A stretch of DNA of 64,000 nucleotides from Chondrus crispus (lineage: Eukaryota; Rhodophyta; Florideophyceae; Gigartinales; Gigartinaceae): contig NW_005179265.1 in NCBI RefSeq assembly GCF_000350225.1, positions 56,267-120,266 on the forward strand. The letters are read 5' to 3'. Shown piece after piece: positions 40,721 to 51,803 of the stretch. The notes beneath the pieces are model-generated. The model did no database searches and was not told the origin of the DNA. It saw only the letters and a program-made list of their open reading frames with translations. Position numbers and translations under genes: made by a program. The stretch's first letter is position 1. Each line of letters opens with the position of its first letter.

Positions 40721-42914
40721 TATTTTCTTACCACCAAGAAAAGATTTCCGAGCGCCAAGTTTCCCAGAGTCTTCCATCCAACGAGCGCTTCTACGAGGAC
40801 TTTTTCGATGGTGCTGTGTACCGAAAGATCGTAGAGCAATGCGGAGGACAGGAGGCCGTCAAGTATGACATCTTCATTGCACCGAGCACAGATGGCTTTC
40901 AGACATTCGATAATAGCATTTACGATTGTTGGCCGATTGCCGCACTCAACTACAACCTCCAGCCAAACAACCGGTATCTCATGAAGAATATCATACCCCT
41001 TGGCTTCTTGAAAGGGCCAAAAGAACCGGAACACATTGATACATGGTTCACCCCATTAGCGGAGGAGATCAACGCCATTAATGAATTGGGTGGAACTTCA
41101 ATCAAGTTCTACGACGATATAGAGCGAAAGGTGCGAGTACATGTCATTCACGAAACAGGTGATAAGCCTGCGGTTAACAAGCAAGCCGGGTTAGTGGGAC
41201 ACAATGGAAGATGCCCATGTCGGTTTTGTGTCCTTGCTGGTGTTTGGAGTCCATTTCACAGGCACATGTACTATCCTACTCGTTGTCGCGTTCTTGAACA
41301 GTCAGCTTCAGATCCCACAGGATTTAAAATTGCGAATGAAGGATCGGATGAGTCAACCGAGATGAGAGTGTTTTGGGAACCAGAAAACCCGGTCTACCGA
41401 ACTGCATGGATGGTCGAGCAGACTCTATCAGCTCTAGAAGACGAGACCCTTTCTGATGCCGATCGAGAACGAATCCGGAAGAGGACAGGGATAAAGTGGA
41501 GGACGGTACCCCTATCCATCCATTCTGTGTACCCGTACACCTCTTTTCCACTCGATATTATGCATCATTGGATGAATTTTTGCAAAGATATTATGGATAT
41601 ATTCAAGGGGGAATGCATTCATCTAAAGAATGCATGCCGGGATGACGACAGTTTCATTCTAAGTCCGTCGCAATGGGCTCAGATAGATCGAGAGATGAGA
41701 TCGATACCAAAGGGAACTTCCGGTTCGGCCTTCCGTGATGTACCTCGCGACACGGTACACTACAAGAAGTGGAAGGCGGCTGAGTGCATCGAGTTCCTTT
41801 CTAATTATGCAACCGTCCTTTTTGATGGCATTTTGCCCTCGCCATATCTGTGTAATCTGCATATGATATCTCAGCTTGTCGAGTTATCGCGTAGGCCAAT
41901 ACTGTCCCAACAAGATGTGGACAGAATGAAACGGCTCGGTGTCGATTTTGTACGCAGTTTCGAGTCTTTATACTTCAGGCAGGATACGAGAAGGGTCGGG
42001 GTTTGTAAATCTACATTTCACGATGTCATGCACTTGGGATGGATGGTCGAACAATGCGGTCCCCTCGTGAACCACAGTCAGTTCCGGGTGGAGCGCTTCA
42101 TCGGATTTATCAAGCACCTCCTACACGCAACTCTCCTTGCCGCAGAATCAATGAATGAGACTGCGAAAATGACAGAGCGAGTGAAAATATATTTTGGAAC
42201 ACATTTCGCTTCAAGGGATTTATCGCAAAACAATTCTCCTTTCATGGACGACACATAAAACCACTCAATGACTTGGAGTTGTTATTCCCACGGGACGCGG
42301 AAAAGTTAAGCAGCCCCTATCATGCCCGGAAGGGAACAAAACGGCTCCTTGCTGTATACATCTGTGAGGCAGAGGGTCTCGACGAGGCAGATGCGATCGC
42401 TGCGGTCCTTGAGGAGGAGGTCATATGCTACGGACACCTGAATATTCCGGCTAGGGATGGATCCCTGGTCATCGGGGCGCGAAACGCGAGAAGGCATCGT
42501 CGGGACATGCTACGCTCGGACTGGTATATTGCTGCGGAGTTCTCGACAGAGAAAGAAAACTCTCGGGACGTCTACTATGGAAAGGAGCTCAAATTCCTGA
42601 GAAATACATTTCATGTGAACGGAATCGCGACTTCGAAGGATCTTGTCCTGTCTGAGTGGGCAAGTGGTTTGGTGATCAACCAATATGACCAGGTATTCAA
42701 GCCTGCATCCGGCGATTCTGTGTTTCGCGGCGTCACCATCGAAGACATCTCAGTGGTAATTCATTCAATCGAAGTAGTGGAACATCGCAAACCGGAGGTA
42801 GGGGGAAGGCAAACGGCCTTCATAGATCCGCAACGGGGGGCCCTTGCGTTTCTTGATAAGGATACGTGTGGCTGCGATGGCGTAAACCGCACTTTGATCG
42901 CATCAAGAAGGTAG
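40721..42914 (+). pseudogene. CACTA (En/Spm, tnp2-type) transposase, 5'-truncated
   Basis: The frame is already open at 40721 and reads LPSNERFYEDFFDGAVYRKIV, STDGFQTFDNSIYDCWPI, NIIPLGFLKGPKEPEHIDTW, GDKPAVNKQAGLVGHNGRCP-CRFC, FPLDIMHHW, VEQCGPLVNHSQFRVERF. These are signature blocks of Transposase_21/tnp2 proteins that catalyse cut-and-paste of CACTA elements; Asp in DGFQ and GDKPA are the likely first catalytic residues. A frameshift between 42258 and 42273 separates the C-terminal part (42273-42914; YGKELKFLRNTF). The N-terminus is lost at the junction with the truncated LTR. The first listed in-frame start (40816) is a GTG inside the protein, not a true start. Confidence 0.8.
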
Positions 42915-43849
42915 ACGCGGGCGGGGCGGGCGGGGCCGACAGCGGAGAGGGCGTGAGGTAGGCTTCGGCGGAGAGCGACGGCGGGTGCAGAAGGGCTTGG
43001 TGGGAGAACGCCGCGAGCTAGGGCGAGGAGAGGGCGAGCGAGATTAGGCGCAGGTCACGGCATGCGGCACCCACTGTAAAGCTCGACGTGAAGCTCGGCT
43101 GTAAAGCTCGGCTGTAAAGCTTCTAAAATTACCGAAAGAGCCGACACTTGGGAGTTAGTTGGATCCACCATGCTGTCATCTAATCGCCACCACTCTCAGC
43201 TTTCTATGATGCAAATGGGCATCCATAATATGCAATTCTGAACCATATGCCTGTCTCATTCGCAGTGCCACCGCAGTGCGCTGGAATGTGAATGGAGTAT
43301 AGGCGCAGTACTGTAGTTAGTTGTCCGCAGTGTCGCTGTAGAGTACAAGTGTTAGGAATGCCACACAACAGATGCACTACACACGTACTGCGGATGGACT
43401 GCACCGCTACTGTTCACTACGTACTCCGGCTGCCCTGCAGTAGGATTGCTAGGGGGCGCCGCCACTGTAGGGCGACTGTGAAGACGGTTCTCTACGCGCC
43501 GGAATATGTATCCGTCGACACAAGGGACGCACTCCAAGTTTTTACCCCCAAACCGGATGGGGAGGTGCCGTCTCTCACGATTATTTACCGATCGCGTGAG
43601 AAGGGGGATGACGCCAAAGGGCTCGCCGGGGATGTGGGAATGAAAGCGACCCGGCAGCAACCGACGCCCATGACGCTCGCAACAACTGGAGGCGCGTGCC
43701 GCCGCCGTGCGCCCCCAAGCCGACGAGCGTCTGGCAACGTCACCAACGAAGAGCAGGAGTGTGGACATTGCGCGAACCCTCGTCCGCGTATGAGGCGCTG
43801 TAAAATGCTGCCAAGGGCGGTGTCGTAAATCGCACCGTGACATTGTAAC
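42915..43849. other. 3' flank of CACTA element with short repeats, no gene
   Basis: A G-rich stretch is followed by tandem CTGTAAAGCTCG units (about 43074-43124), as expected for subterminal repeats of CACTA elements. Repeated CGCAGTG and GTACTG words continue to about 43450. I could not find a definite CACTA/TAGTG terminus. Confidence 0.4.
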
Positions 43850-44472
43850 AAGCACGACGGAGACCCAGCCCGCGCCTCGGGCACACGCCGCAGACTAGCA
43901 CGGGATCGAACGGACTGCGCCCTGCGCGCGCGCCACGCCGAAAGCCAACGCAGGAAACGGAGGCGCAAGCACGACGAAGGGGAACGGCTACCGCTCGGCG
44001 GAGAGGGGACGCCTACGCGTGCGATAATTCAACGAACACGCCTCAGGAGGTCAATCTTCGAAGTACTGTGTTCGCGGCGCGTGGGAATCGAAGGGACCGC
44101 AGGAAAAGTCGGGGAGAAGACTGCACGTGACCCGGGGCGTACGCGGGAACAAGGAAGGACGGAAGGAAGACGAAACTGACGAAGTACATGCCGGACGTGG
44201 CGCGGTGCGGGGAAAGCGGGTCCCATCAGAGGGGTCAGAAGGGAGCGTCGGCGTTACGGCGCGGCCCAACTGGGTGCGCCGACTGAGGAAGAAGTTGGGC
44301 GAACACGGAGCAGGGCAAAATGGGGAAGACCACTTGTGACGATGCAGAGGGACGGTTCCCCTGCGAGAAATGGATAAAAAACAGGGGCGCAATCGAAACT
44401 CGCCTGAACCGGAGACGTACCCCCCCTACCCGCACACGTGAACGCGGACGTTCACGCTTAAAGGAGGGGCCG
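43850..44472 (+). mobile_element. 3' internal end of B-family element E with PPT
   Basis: GC-rich sequence ends with GTGAACGCGGACGTTCACGC and the polypurine tract AAAGGAGGGGCCG directly before the LTR. Minus-strand frames here (44392-44051) are Pro/Ser/Arg-rich like the N-terminal part of the B-family antisense ORF, but the conserved core is not present. Confidence 0.5.
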
Positions 44473-45116
44473 TGTAGCATAACCGCCGACTACTATACTA
44501 TATATTAGATTTGGAATTAGATCAAACGCTGTTAGGTACGGACCTTACAGCGTGTGCGCGCATACCTTACAGCGCGCGCGCACCAACACGTGTACCTCAC
44601 GTGTAGCACACGTGTGCTGTCAGACCCGACGGCTGACAGCGTCACGGTGCGGGCCGGCCCGCACTGTCTACAGTAAGCCGACTACAGTACAGTCCGTACT
44701 GTACTGTAGACGGTTAATTAACTTGTACAATAAATATAGGGAGCGAGCGCTGGCGGAGGGGACGAAAAGAAAGGAACCCTCCACCGACGGTCGACCACCC
44801 ACCTTATTCTACCACTCGCACCCGCGTTCCGCGAGCGTTAGTTACCACAGCTGGGGTAGTGGACGCGCGCGATCGTCGGCGAGCTCGGATCCGCCTCCTT
44901 CGGTCAGTACCGGATCGTCAACCGGTACTGCTCCGGGGCGTCGAGGCGTCGATCCGCTCGCCTACGCGCGCGTCCCCGCCGAAACCGCTCTACCACCCGC
45001 TACCGGCCCGTGCCAGGCGGCGTTGGTTGGTTCAGACCCTCGGTACCGCCGATCCAGGGTCTTCCGCCGAACAAGCCGCGAACACCCCTCCTCCGCGTGG
45101 GGGTGTTTATGCGACA
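44473..45116 (+). repeat. B-family 3' LTR (copy E)
   Basis: A 644-base LTR with tips TGTAGCATAA and TTATGCGACA. It is the reverse complement of the LTR type at 2997-3607. AATAAATATAGGG (about 44730) is a TATA-type box. The polypurine tract on its left makes it a 3' LTR in plus orientation. Confidence 0.75.
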
Positions 45117-45182
45117 CCGTCCCTCGCCACAGGGGTGCTCTCCCGCTTCCCATTGCAGCGGCACCAGCTCTTTCTCTCGCCA

Positions 45183-45959
45183 TCACTGATCACTAGGCCC
45201 CGCGTGCGGTAGCCTACTGTTCTTGTTGCCCGTAGCCTTCGCCAACCGCGTATTGGAAAGCATCTTCGCAGCCTCGACCTCCAACTGATTCTTCAACGCC
45301 TCCCTGGCGGAGCGGTAGGATTCAGAGAGCACAGCGTCATGCCCTTGCTCCACCAGGAAGGACATCTGTCGAGCCGCCACCACCCCCTGCCTGGTGATCT
45401 CCCTAAAGTACTGGGCCCTCATAGAGAGAACTTGGAGCGCAGCCTTCATCGCCTTCTCCGCCAAAGGCAACTTGCGCGCCAGGCTTGGTACGTCCTCTGT
45501 CTGATCCCTGGCCACCCCCAAAGCCGCCACACCCAACGCAGTCCAAACTCCAGCAGCGTTGATGTATTCCCATTCCTTAGCCGACCGCCGGTCCCTCGAC
45601 TTCAACTCAGAGGGGAAGGCGTCCGCGGGGGGTTTAAAATACCCCATGTGCGTAACGGGCATGTTGGGCCAACGCTCGAAAACGCTTCCCTCTCCTACCA
45701 TCTTGAGAGAGCTAAGCTCTGACACCACATCCCCGTAGTCCCTACGCCATGGTACCGCGGTTTCCCATGCAGCTCTCACAGAGAGCGCGGGCTGCACGAA
45801 CGCGGGGGGCGGAGGGACTCCGGAAGGCTCGGTGGCTTGTGCTTGTTGAGTCATCTCTCTGAGTGCTCTGGCCGCACTCTGCAGAATGTGTCTCCGCCTC
45901 GCGCTGCGGGGAAATTTCTTGCAAAGAGAAATAGGCATGGGGAGAAGAGGAGGCGGCAT
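45183..45959 (-). CDS. Gag-like ORF, possibly from a DIRS-type element
   Basis: A 258-codon intact frame. The N-terminus is basic and Pro-rich; the rest is helical with few Cys: WTALGVAALGVARDQ, LARKLPLAEKAMKAALQVLS, VVAARQMSFLVEQGHDAVLS, REALKNQLEVEAAKML. This looks like a small capsid-like protein such as the first ORF of DIRS elements, but I recognise no diagnostic motif. A GTG or an internal ATG may be the actual start. It is cut off from any polymerase by the LTR ending at 45116. The DIRS link rests on the recombinase remnant with the same orientation at 36-37.6 kb. Confidence 0.35.
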   Translation of the reverse strand: MPPPLLPMPISLCKKFPRSARRRHILQSAARALREMTQQAQATEPSGVPPPPAFVQPALSVRAAWETAVPWRRDYGDVVSELSSLKMVGEGSVFERWPNMPVTHMGYFKPPADAFPSELKSRDRRSAKEWEYINAAGVWTALGVAALGVARDQTEDVPSLARKLPLAEKAMKAALQVLSMRAQYFREITRQGVVAARQMSFLVEQGHDAVLSESYRSAREALKNQLEVEAAKMLSNTRLAKATGNKNSRLPHAGPSDQ

Positions 45960-47118
45960 AGGACAGCTCGACTCTACTACTTACGGGTCAGCGGCGAGGC
46001 GAGTACAGCGAGACGCCTGGCTGGCTTTAAGTGCTTACAGACGCACGCTACTTCCAGTGGAGTTTCACCCCTATACACACAGTGTACATTGACGCGAACA
46101 GACTAAAATTCAAAGGCAAGGGCTGCATAAGAACAGTTACATGGTGATCGTCATGTCGCTGTTGACGTCAACACTACCAAAACCACAAGGCTTCCGTTGA
46201 CGGAAGCCTTGTGGTTTTGGTAGTGTACAGCAATGCTAATGGAAGCCGCAGCCCTGCAAAGTGTACGCAAAGAATACGCTACAAACCCCAGTAGACAATA
46301 GGGGTTTCCGTAAAGTCACGACCACGTGTGTTTTGGCGGCGTGTTCGCTCAGCTTTTCTAAACGTAATGGAGACGCGTAACAGGGCCGGCATCTGATTTT
46401 GCCAATGCCACAATTGGTGTTTATTGATATGTAGCGGTTGTTACCCGTTTGGGCAATGCCCGGAAAGAGATGTGACTAAAGGGAACGCGGGTTTCACAGA
46501 GCCGAGAGTGGGTGGCGAAGCCGGACCGAGGGAGAGGAGGGATGGGAGAACCGATTGACTGGTATCCACATTCGCCGGCATGCGGGTAGCGCTGCTCGAT
46601 TTAAACCTACGCAGTACCACGGCGAGCTGCTTGTGATCTCCATCACCTTATTACAGTGGCATCACGCCGTCCGCTCCCCGCGCTGCTTTCATGAATTACA
46701 GTGTGATTCGGGAAATACAGTGCCGTAATCGAGACCGGTAATAGGGCCGACTTCTGATTTTGCCACGAATGCGCGACTGAGAGTGACACGTCGTCATGTA
46801 GGCTAGGCGTCACGACCAGCTTGAGACCCGTGAACAACATGACGCTGGGGGCGAAATCGAGCGAAGAAGATTGCAGAATCTGCCGTCGCGAAAGTTTTGA
46901 GGGTCCAGGTAGTGGCTGCGGACCACTTATTCGTCGAAGTGGTTCGAAAGCAGCAGGATAACAGGAAGCGGAACACCCGTCGGCGTGCGCAGCAGAGATA
47001 CCTCCGCTACGTAGGGACCTCAGGGTAAATTTCATACCTAGCGGCGGCAACGTCTTCGTTTCTGCCACCAGGGCCGCAACTGTGCAGGTAAGGATTCCAG
47101 ATCGGGCTGGTCTCCGAC
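45960..47118. other. Non-coding, with palindromes and a repeated motif
   Basis: No convincing ORF. It contains the palindrome pair at 46160-46226 and two copies of AGGGCCG-(G/A)C-(A/T)TCTGATTTTGCCA (46382-46404 and 46743-46765), each preceded by CGTAA-type sequence. These could be parts of terminal repeats of the element carrying the gag-like ORF. Confidence 0.4.
46160..46226. repeat. Short palindrome overlapping a 27-bp-arm palindrome
   Basis: TGTTGACGTCAACA (46160-46173, 7-base arms) overlaps by three bases a long palindrome at 46171-46226 with 27-base arms and a two-base centre (TG, 46198-46199). This is the third locus with the palindrome-next-to-palindrome layout. Confidence 0.85.
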
Positions 47119-48375
47119 TAACGGTAAGTTCGGCGGGCAGGGGAGGAAGGAAGGCAGGTTGATGAGTGTGAGTGGACTTGGTGCCGAGGTTTACTTTGAA
47201 GCCGTTTTCCTGCGATACTTATACACTTCGAGTGCTACACTATCGCTCTACTCTGACTCCCAGTAAACCATACTCTACTCTGCGCGACCAAGCGCGGTCC
47301 TCTTGTGGCCCGACCATACTCTTCGATTTCCACCTTACGAATCGATTCGTAACTATTTGCTCACAACTATTTCTACACATTCCAAATGACTATAAACCAT
47401 GGCCCTATGCATGCAACTGTTTCAGACCTTACTAATCTGCATCCAGTCATGCCAGACTTCATTGTTGTGCAACGAACAACTTGGCATTTGTCTATTTCCA
47501 ACAACGCAAACGTCTTTCATATCACAATCGCCATACGTATCCTTGTTTCTCACCTTACTAATTTTCGCCAAGCACTGTCAGATAATTATGGCAAGTTATA
47601 ACAATGTGCATCCAGACTTCCTACACAACTCACATGAGAATACATGTAAATCACACGAGTACTGTCATGAACTTGCATCCAACGGCGCACCATGACGAGA
47701 GCACAGTGCACCGGCGCGTGCTCACGCAAGACTCGCATACAGCGTGACGCGTACACAGAATAATCGCACAACTGTATTCCTCCCGCGAGAAGTACTTGTT
47801 GTACTTTTGATTCACATGTACGGTACTCGGACACGCGCAGGATCGCAAACAGTCTGACACTGTAAAACTGTAAACCCTCATGTGCATACATCTGGATGCG
47901 TGTACATGTGTACGTACACGAATCCACCTGGCGACGTGTAAATGTGTACACGGCAAACATGTGTCCCGCCCGGGGGCCCCATGCAATTACCCATTACAAC
48001 CATGGCAAACCACTTGAAACCGCCAAAACAACTTAATTATGGCATATACAGGCCATTTGAAGTACATCACAAGGCCAATGACGTACACATGGACAACGCT
48101 CGACCACTAGATTTGCAGCATTAGACCTGAGGGCCAATAGAATTGCAGTATTTCCTGTGTAGTCTATACTGCTATGGGCAAAGGTTCCACTTGGCAAAAC
48201 TATGCAAATTTGCATGACCCTCCGAGAGGCCACTTTCGTCCCCGGAACCCCAAAATCTGGGATTTTACACGTGTCATGTCGTCATATGGGTGAGAGCGCC
48301 CGGACCGTCCAGTCATGTACACGTGTCACTCGATTTTGACCTTTTCATATAACAGCATGTGGTCGCACAATTCCA
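47119..48375 (-). repeat. Copia 3' LTR (copy H)
   Basis: A 1257-base reverse-complement copy of the LTR at 37776 and 60268. In element orientation it starts at 48375 with TGGAATTGTGCGACC and ends at 47119 with ACCGTTA. It follows a copia C-terminus on the same strand. Confidence 0.8.
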
Positions 48376-48389
48376 ATACCTCCCCTCGA

Positions 48390-48580
48390 TCACATGCTTT
48401 GAGCAGCTTTGCACTCGGAAAGCCCAAGCATGCCCACGAACTTTTCGAAGAGCACGAGACCAAGTGGTTTGGTCAGCATATCAGCTGGCATTTCTGCCGT
48501 CGGACAATGGTACAAGATGACCAGTCTTCGCTGCACAGCGTCTCGAACGAAATGATACGTGATATTGTGACGAAGTGAGT
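48390..48580 (-). pseudogene. Copia RNase H C-terminus remnant (copy H)
   Basis: The minus strand reads YHFVRDAVQRRLVILYHCP, TAEMPADMLTKPLG, LVLFEKFVGMLGLSECKAAQSM and stops at TGA. This is the normal end of a copia polyprotein of the same family as copy G and the element at 62705. It is truncated at about 48580, where unrelated sequence flanking the second copia family begins. Confidence 0.75.
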
Positions 48581-48671
48581 CTCGTGCCCCCGGTCGTCCC
48601 GCGGCAGCGGGGCCGCCGACGGCGCGCTTTTATTCGGTCCTGGCGCTGCTACCTACCTCAAATGGTGTGGC

Positions 48672-50564
48672 CTAGTCTGTGGCTGGCTTGTGGGTCATCA
48701 CCTGCTGCAGGACCATCAGGGCGGTTGGGGTGTCATGCCCGTGCACCGCGCGTCGACGATCTTCATTTTGTGGGTCATCACAGTCCCCCTGACGCGCGGT
48801 TTGCGGGCCTATGACGGTGGGGGTGAGGTCAAACTGTACTTGGTGGCATGGGGGTTGGACGCGGAGGTTGGCACGGTGTTCGTTGAATGGCATTGGCTTC
48901 AGCGGTTTGGTCATGATGTGGGCGTACATGCGCCTCCTTGGTACGTGCTTGAGGGTGATTGCTTGGTGGTGGGTGAGGTCTTGGAGCAAGTGATATCGTA
49001 TATCTATGCATTTGCGTCGTTTTGTGGGCGCTGTGTTTCGTGCTATGGTGATGGCTGCTGCGTTGTCCATGCACAATGTGGTGGGTTGGTGTTGGCGGTA
49101 ACCGAGTTCCGTTGGCAGGTTGCGGATCCATACCGTTATTTGGGCCGTGTCGGCTGCAGAGATGTATTCAGCCTCGCATGTGGACTGTGCTACGAGAGGC
49201 TGTTGTTTAGACAGGCAGTGCACGGTGCCGCCGTACACTTGGGCGACTGCTCCTGAGATGGATTTGCGGGATGCTGTGTCGTTGGCGAAATCGGCGTCCG
49301 CATAGCTTATGAGGGCCGGTGCTGTTGGGTTACGTGGTAGTAGGATGCCATGTGTTGATGTTCCTAACAGATACCGGACTGTGCGCGTGAGGAAGTTCCA
49401 ATGGCGTTGCGTGGGGCAGTGTGTTGCGCGTGCCAGTGCCGCTGTAGCGTAGCTAATGTCTGGGCGGGGGCAGTCTGCTATGTATCGGATTTCGCCTAGT
49501 GCCTTCTTGTAGTGTTCGCTGATGGTGTTGTCCGGTGTTTCTGCGGGTCTGGGTGGGTCTACTGTTGCTCCATCGGCGTATTGGGTCGGGTGTGGTGCGG
49601 CGTCCTGCATGTTGATGTATTGCACGACATGTTGGATGTGTTGTCGCTGGCATAGGTGTATGCCTTCCGGGGTGTAGGATACGTTCCAGTTGAGGTAAGA
49701 CGTGGGTTTCCCGAGTCGTTTGACTTTGTACTTGGACTGTAGTACTTGGTAGAAGTCGTCGTTCAGGGCTTGTGTGCTGGCGGCTGCCAGAAAGTCGTTC
49801 ATACTGACGGCTATGAGGATGACGTCGTTTTGCGTACGTTTGTAAAAGAGCGAGGGGTCGGATTTGGCTTGCTTGTAGCCGTGTTGTTTGAGGTGCGCGT
49901 GGAGTTTTGTTGTGTATGTGTGCGCGGCAGGTGGTGTTCCATAGACGTTTTCTTTCAGTTGCCCGGCTGCGGCCTCGTGTTTGTATGAGCCGTCGAAACG
50001 CTTGGGTTGCCAGATATATACTGGGGTGTCGTGTTCGTATGCTTCTTGCAGATACGCTCCTGTGATATCGAAGTGTTCCAGGTGCATGGAGTGCGCGGCT
50101 GCGACTGCGAAAACGATTCGTACTGTGGTCTTTTCCGCCATGAATGTGGCGACTTTGTGCGGGTCATAGTGGATGTCTGGGAGCATGAGGTCGCCCCGGA
50201 CGGAGCATCTAGCTTTGCGTTCGACTTTGGTGGGATCGGTTTCTATCGCTTTGTATCGGTACGTCATGGTCATCGGTATGATCTCATTGCGTGGCGGGAG
50301 TTGCGCGCTCACGTTCCAATCTATTGCTTGTGTGAGATCGAGTTGGTCCAGTTCGGCATTGTGTGCGGTGCCCCATTCGCGCGCGTCCGGGTATTTGTTT
50401 GCTTGTTGGCGAGTCCGGGGGGGAGACGTGGTTGGGGTAATGGTTAGCGGGATGCTGCGCCGCTGTTGCTGTGCTGCAAATGCGACGTTGGTGGTGCGCG
50501 TGGGGTTGGAGTGCTTGGTGTATGGGTTAAAGTTGTTGGTGCGTACAGTTTGGTAGCTGCGCGT
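48672..50564 (-). pseudogene. Copia polyprotein, RT-RNase H part (second family, J)
   Basis: About 630 codons of open frame. RVT_2 blocks are visible: KYPDAREWGTAHNAELDQL, HLEHFDITGAYLQEAYEHDT, YGTPPAAHTYTTKLHAHLKQ, KRLGKPTSYLNW, then copia RNase H: RNPTAPALISYADADFANDT, CEAEYISAADTAQI, and the end IMTKPLKPMPFNEHRANL. The catalytic YVDD-type motif reads VSMNDFL, with Asn in place of the first Asp, so activity is doubtful. The 5' side (gag, protease, integrase) is missing: the LTR of chromovirus D begins at 50565 in the middle of the frame. It differs in sequence and length from the copia family of copies G, H and I. Confidence 0.8.
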
Positions 50565-51585
50565 TGTAGTGCAATACGCACCTGAAAAGGGGGGTGAAAA
50601 GAAATGAAAATGATGGGATATGGCAAGCAAAAGTGGAAATCATTTCACTATATTATTTTAATTATTAATTCTAATTAGTTGCATATTAGTTATTTGACAT
50701 TAGATTAGATCTAGGATCTAGCGCCGAGAGCTACTGTAGTGGCTCCGGCGGGGCGATATATACCTTAGCCCTCTGACGACCAAGTCAGTAAACGTATCCC
50801 GAGTTGCCGGAGTTGAATGTCGCCTTGGTCCAAGTCCGTCTCTACCAAGACGGTCCCTTTTACCTAAGCCTACGGCATCCTCTATCGCTCGGGGTTCCCT
50901 TTTCTCTTTCCTTTATTTCCCTATCCTTTTCTATCTCTAATTCTACCTATTTTCCCCTTATCTTGTGTTGGTGCCATCGGCCTCGGTTGCGACCGAACCG
51001 GTGTAGGTGTTTCGAGCCATCGGGCGACACAGTTGACGTAGCGCTGCTACTGTGACCCACTTTCCGACGGAGACCGTTGCAACGACGTCTCCCTCGAAGG
51101 GCTCCGTCGTATTACGAGCCAGTGTTGGTACCATCGGTGTCGGTTGCGACCGAACCGGTGTAGGTGTTTCGAGCCATCGGGCGGCACGGTTGACGTAGCG
51201 CTGCTATTTTCATTTCATCCCGTGGAGCTGCGTTGCGAGGCCCCCGTCGAAGGCCTTGTCGCGTTACAAGGTGTCGAAGAAGCTCAACGAGCATTGGCCT
51301 TACAACCCAGTGGAACCGGGGTACCTACGTACGCGCCCCACTCCACACTCGTCGAGCAGACCTCTTCGCAAGTCTCTACCACACCGATCCCGGGCCGGGC
51401 TATTTCTCTGTGCCCCCCCCATCAGGGATCCAAGCTACTACGAGTCGCAAGCTCGTTTAAACGGAGAAGGGAGAGTCGGACACTCCGTAGCGCTGTGCCA
51501 TCGGCAGTTCTTCTTTTTGTTGCTGTTGTTGTTTTTGCTGGACCATCGGACCGCGGTCTCTGCCCGACATGCGCATTGCACTACA
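50565..51585 (+). repeat. 5' LTR of chromovirus D
   Basis: A 1021-base LTR, TGTAGTGCAATACGCA to GCATTGCACTACA, matching those at 1842 and 6155. TATA box GATATATACC at about 50755. It interrupts the copia frame of element J. Confidence 0.88.
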
Positions 51586-51720
51586 AAAGTGGTCTCCCGA
51601 CCTAGAATTTTGTTTACTGTGCAGGAGACCCGACCTAGAATTTTTGTCGACGACAGTCCCGGTCTGGAAACGCACTACAAAAGTGGTCTCCCGACCTAGA
51701 AATTGTTTTATCTACGACAA
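51586..51720 (+). other. Primer-binding site and its tandem echoes, chromovirus D
   Basis: Directly after the LTR comes AAAG-TGGTCTCCCGACCTAG. AGACCCGACCTAG recurs at about 51627, and a third copy at about 51672 repeats both the LTR tip (CACTACA) and the primer site. The arrangement is shared in weaker form with copy C. Confidence 0.6.
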
Positions 51721-51803
51721 GGAAGCGGTCTGGGTAACGGACTCTTTTTTTATTTTCTTTTTGTTTGTAACTTTTTTGCTGCGTAGGTCCGCTCGTACGA
51801 GCG

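Noticed and set aside
43074..43124. CTGTAAAGCTCG tandem units considered as a CRISPR-like array
   Set aside because: Units are contiguous with no spacers and lie next to a CACTA transposase, so subterminal transposon repeats are the better reading.
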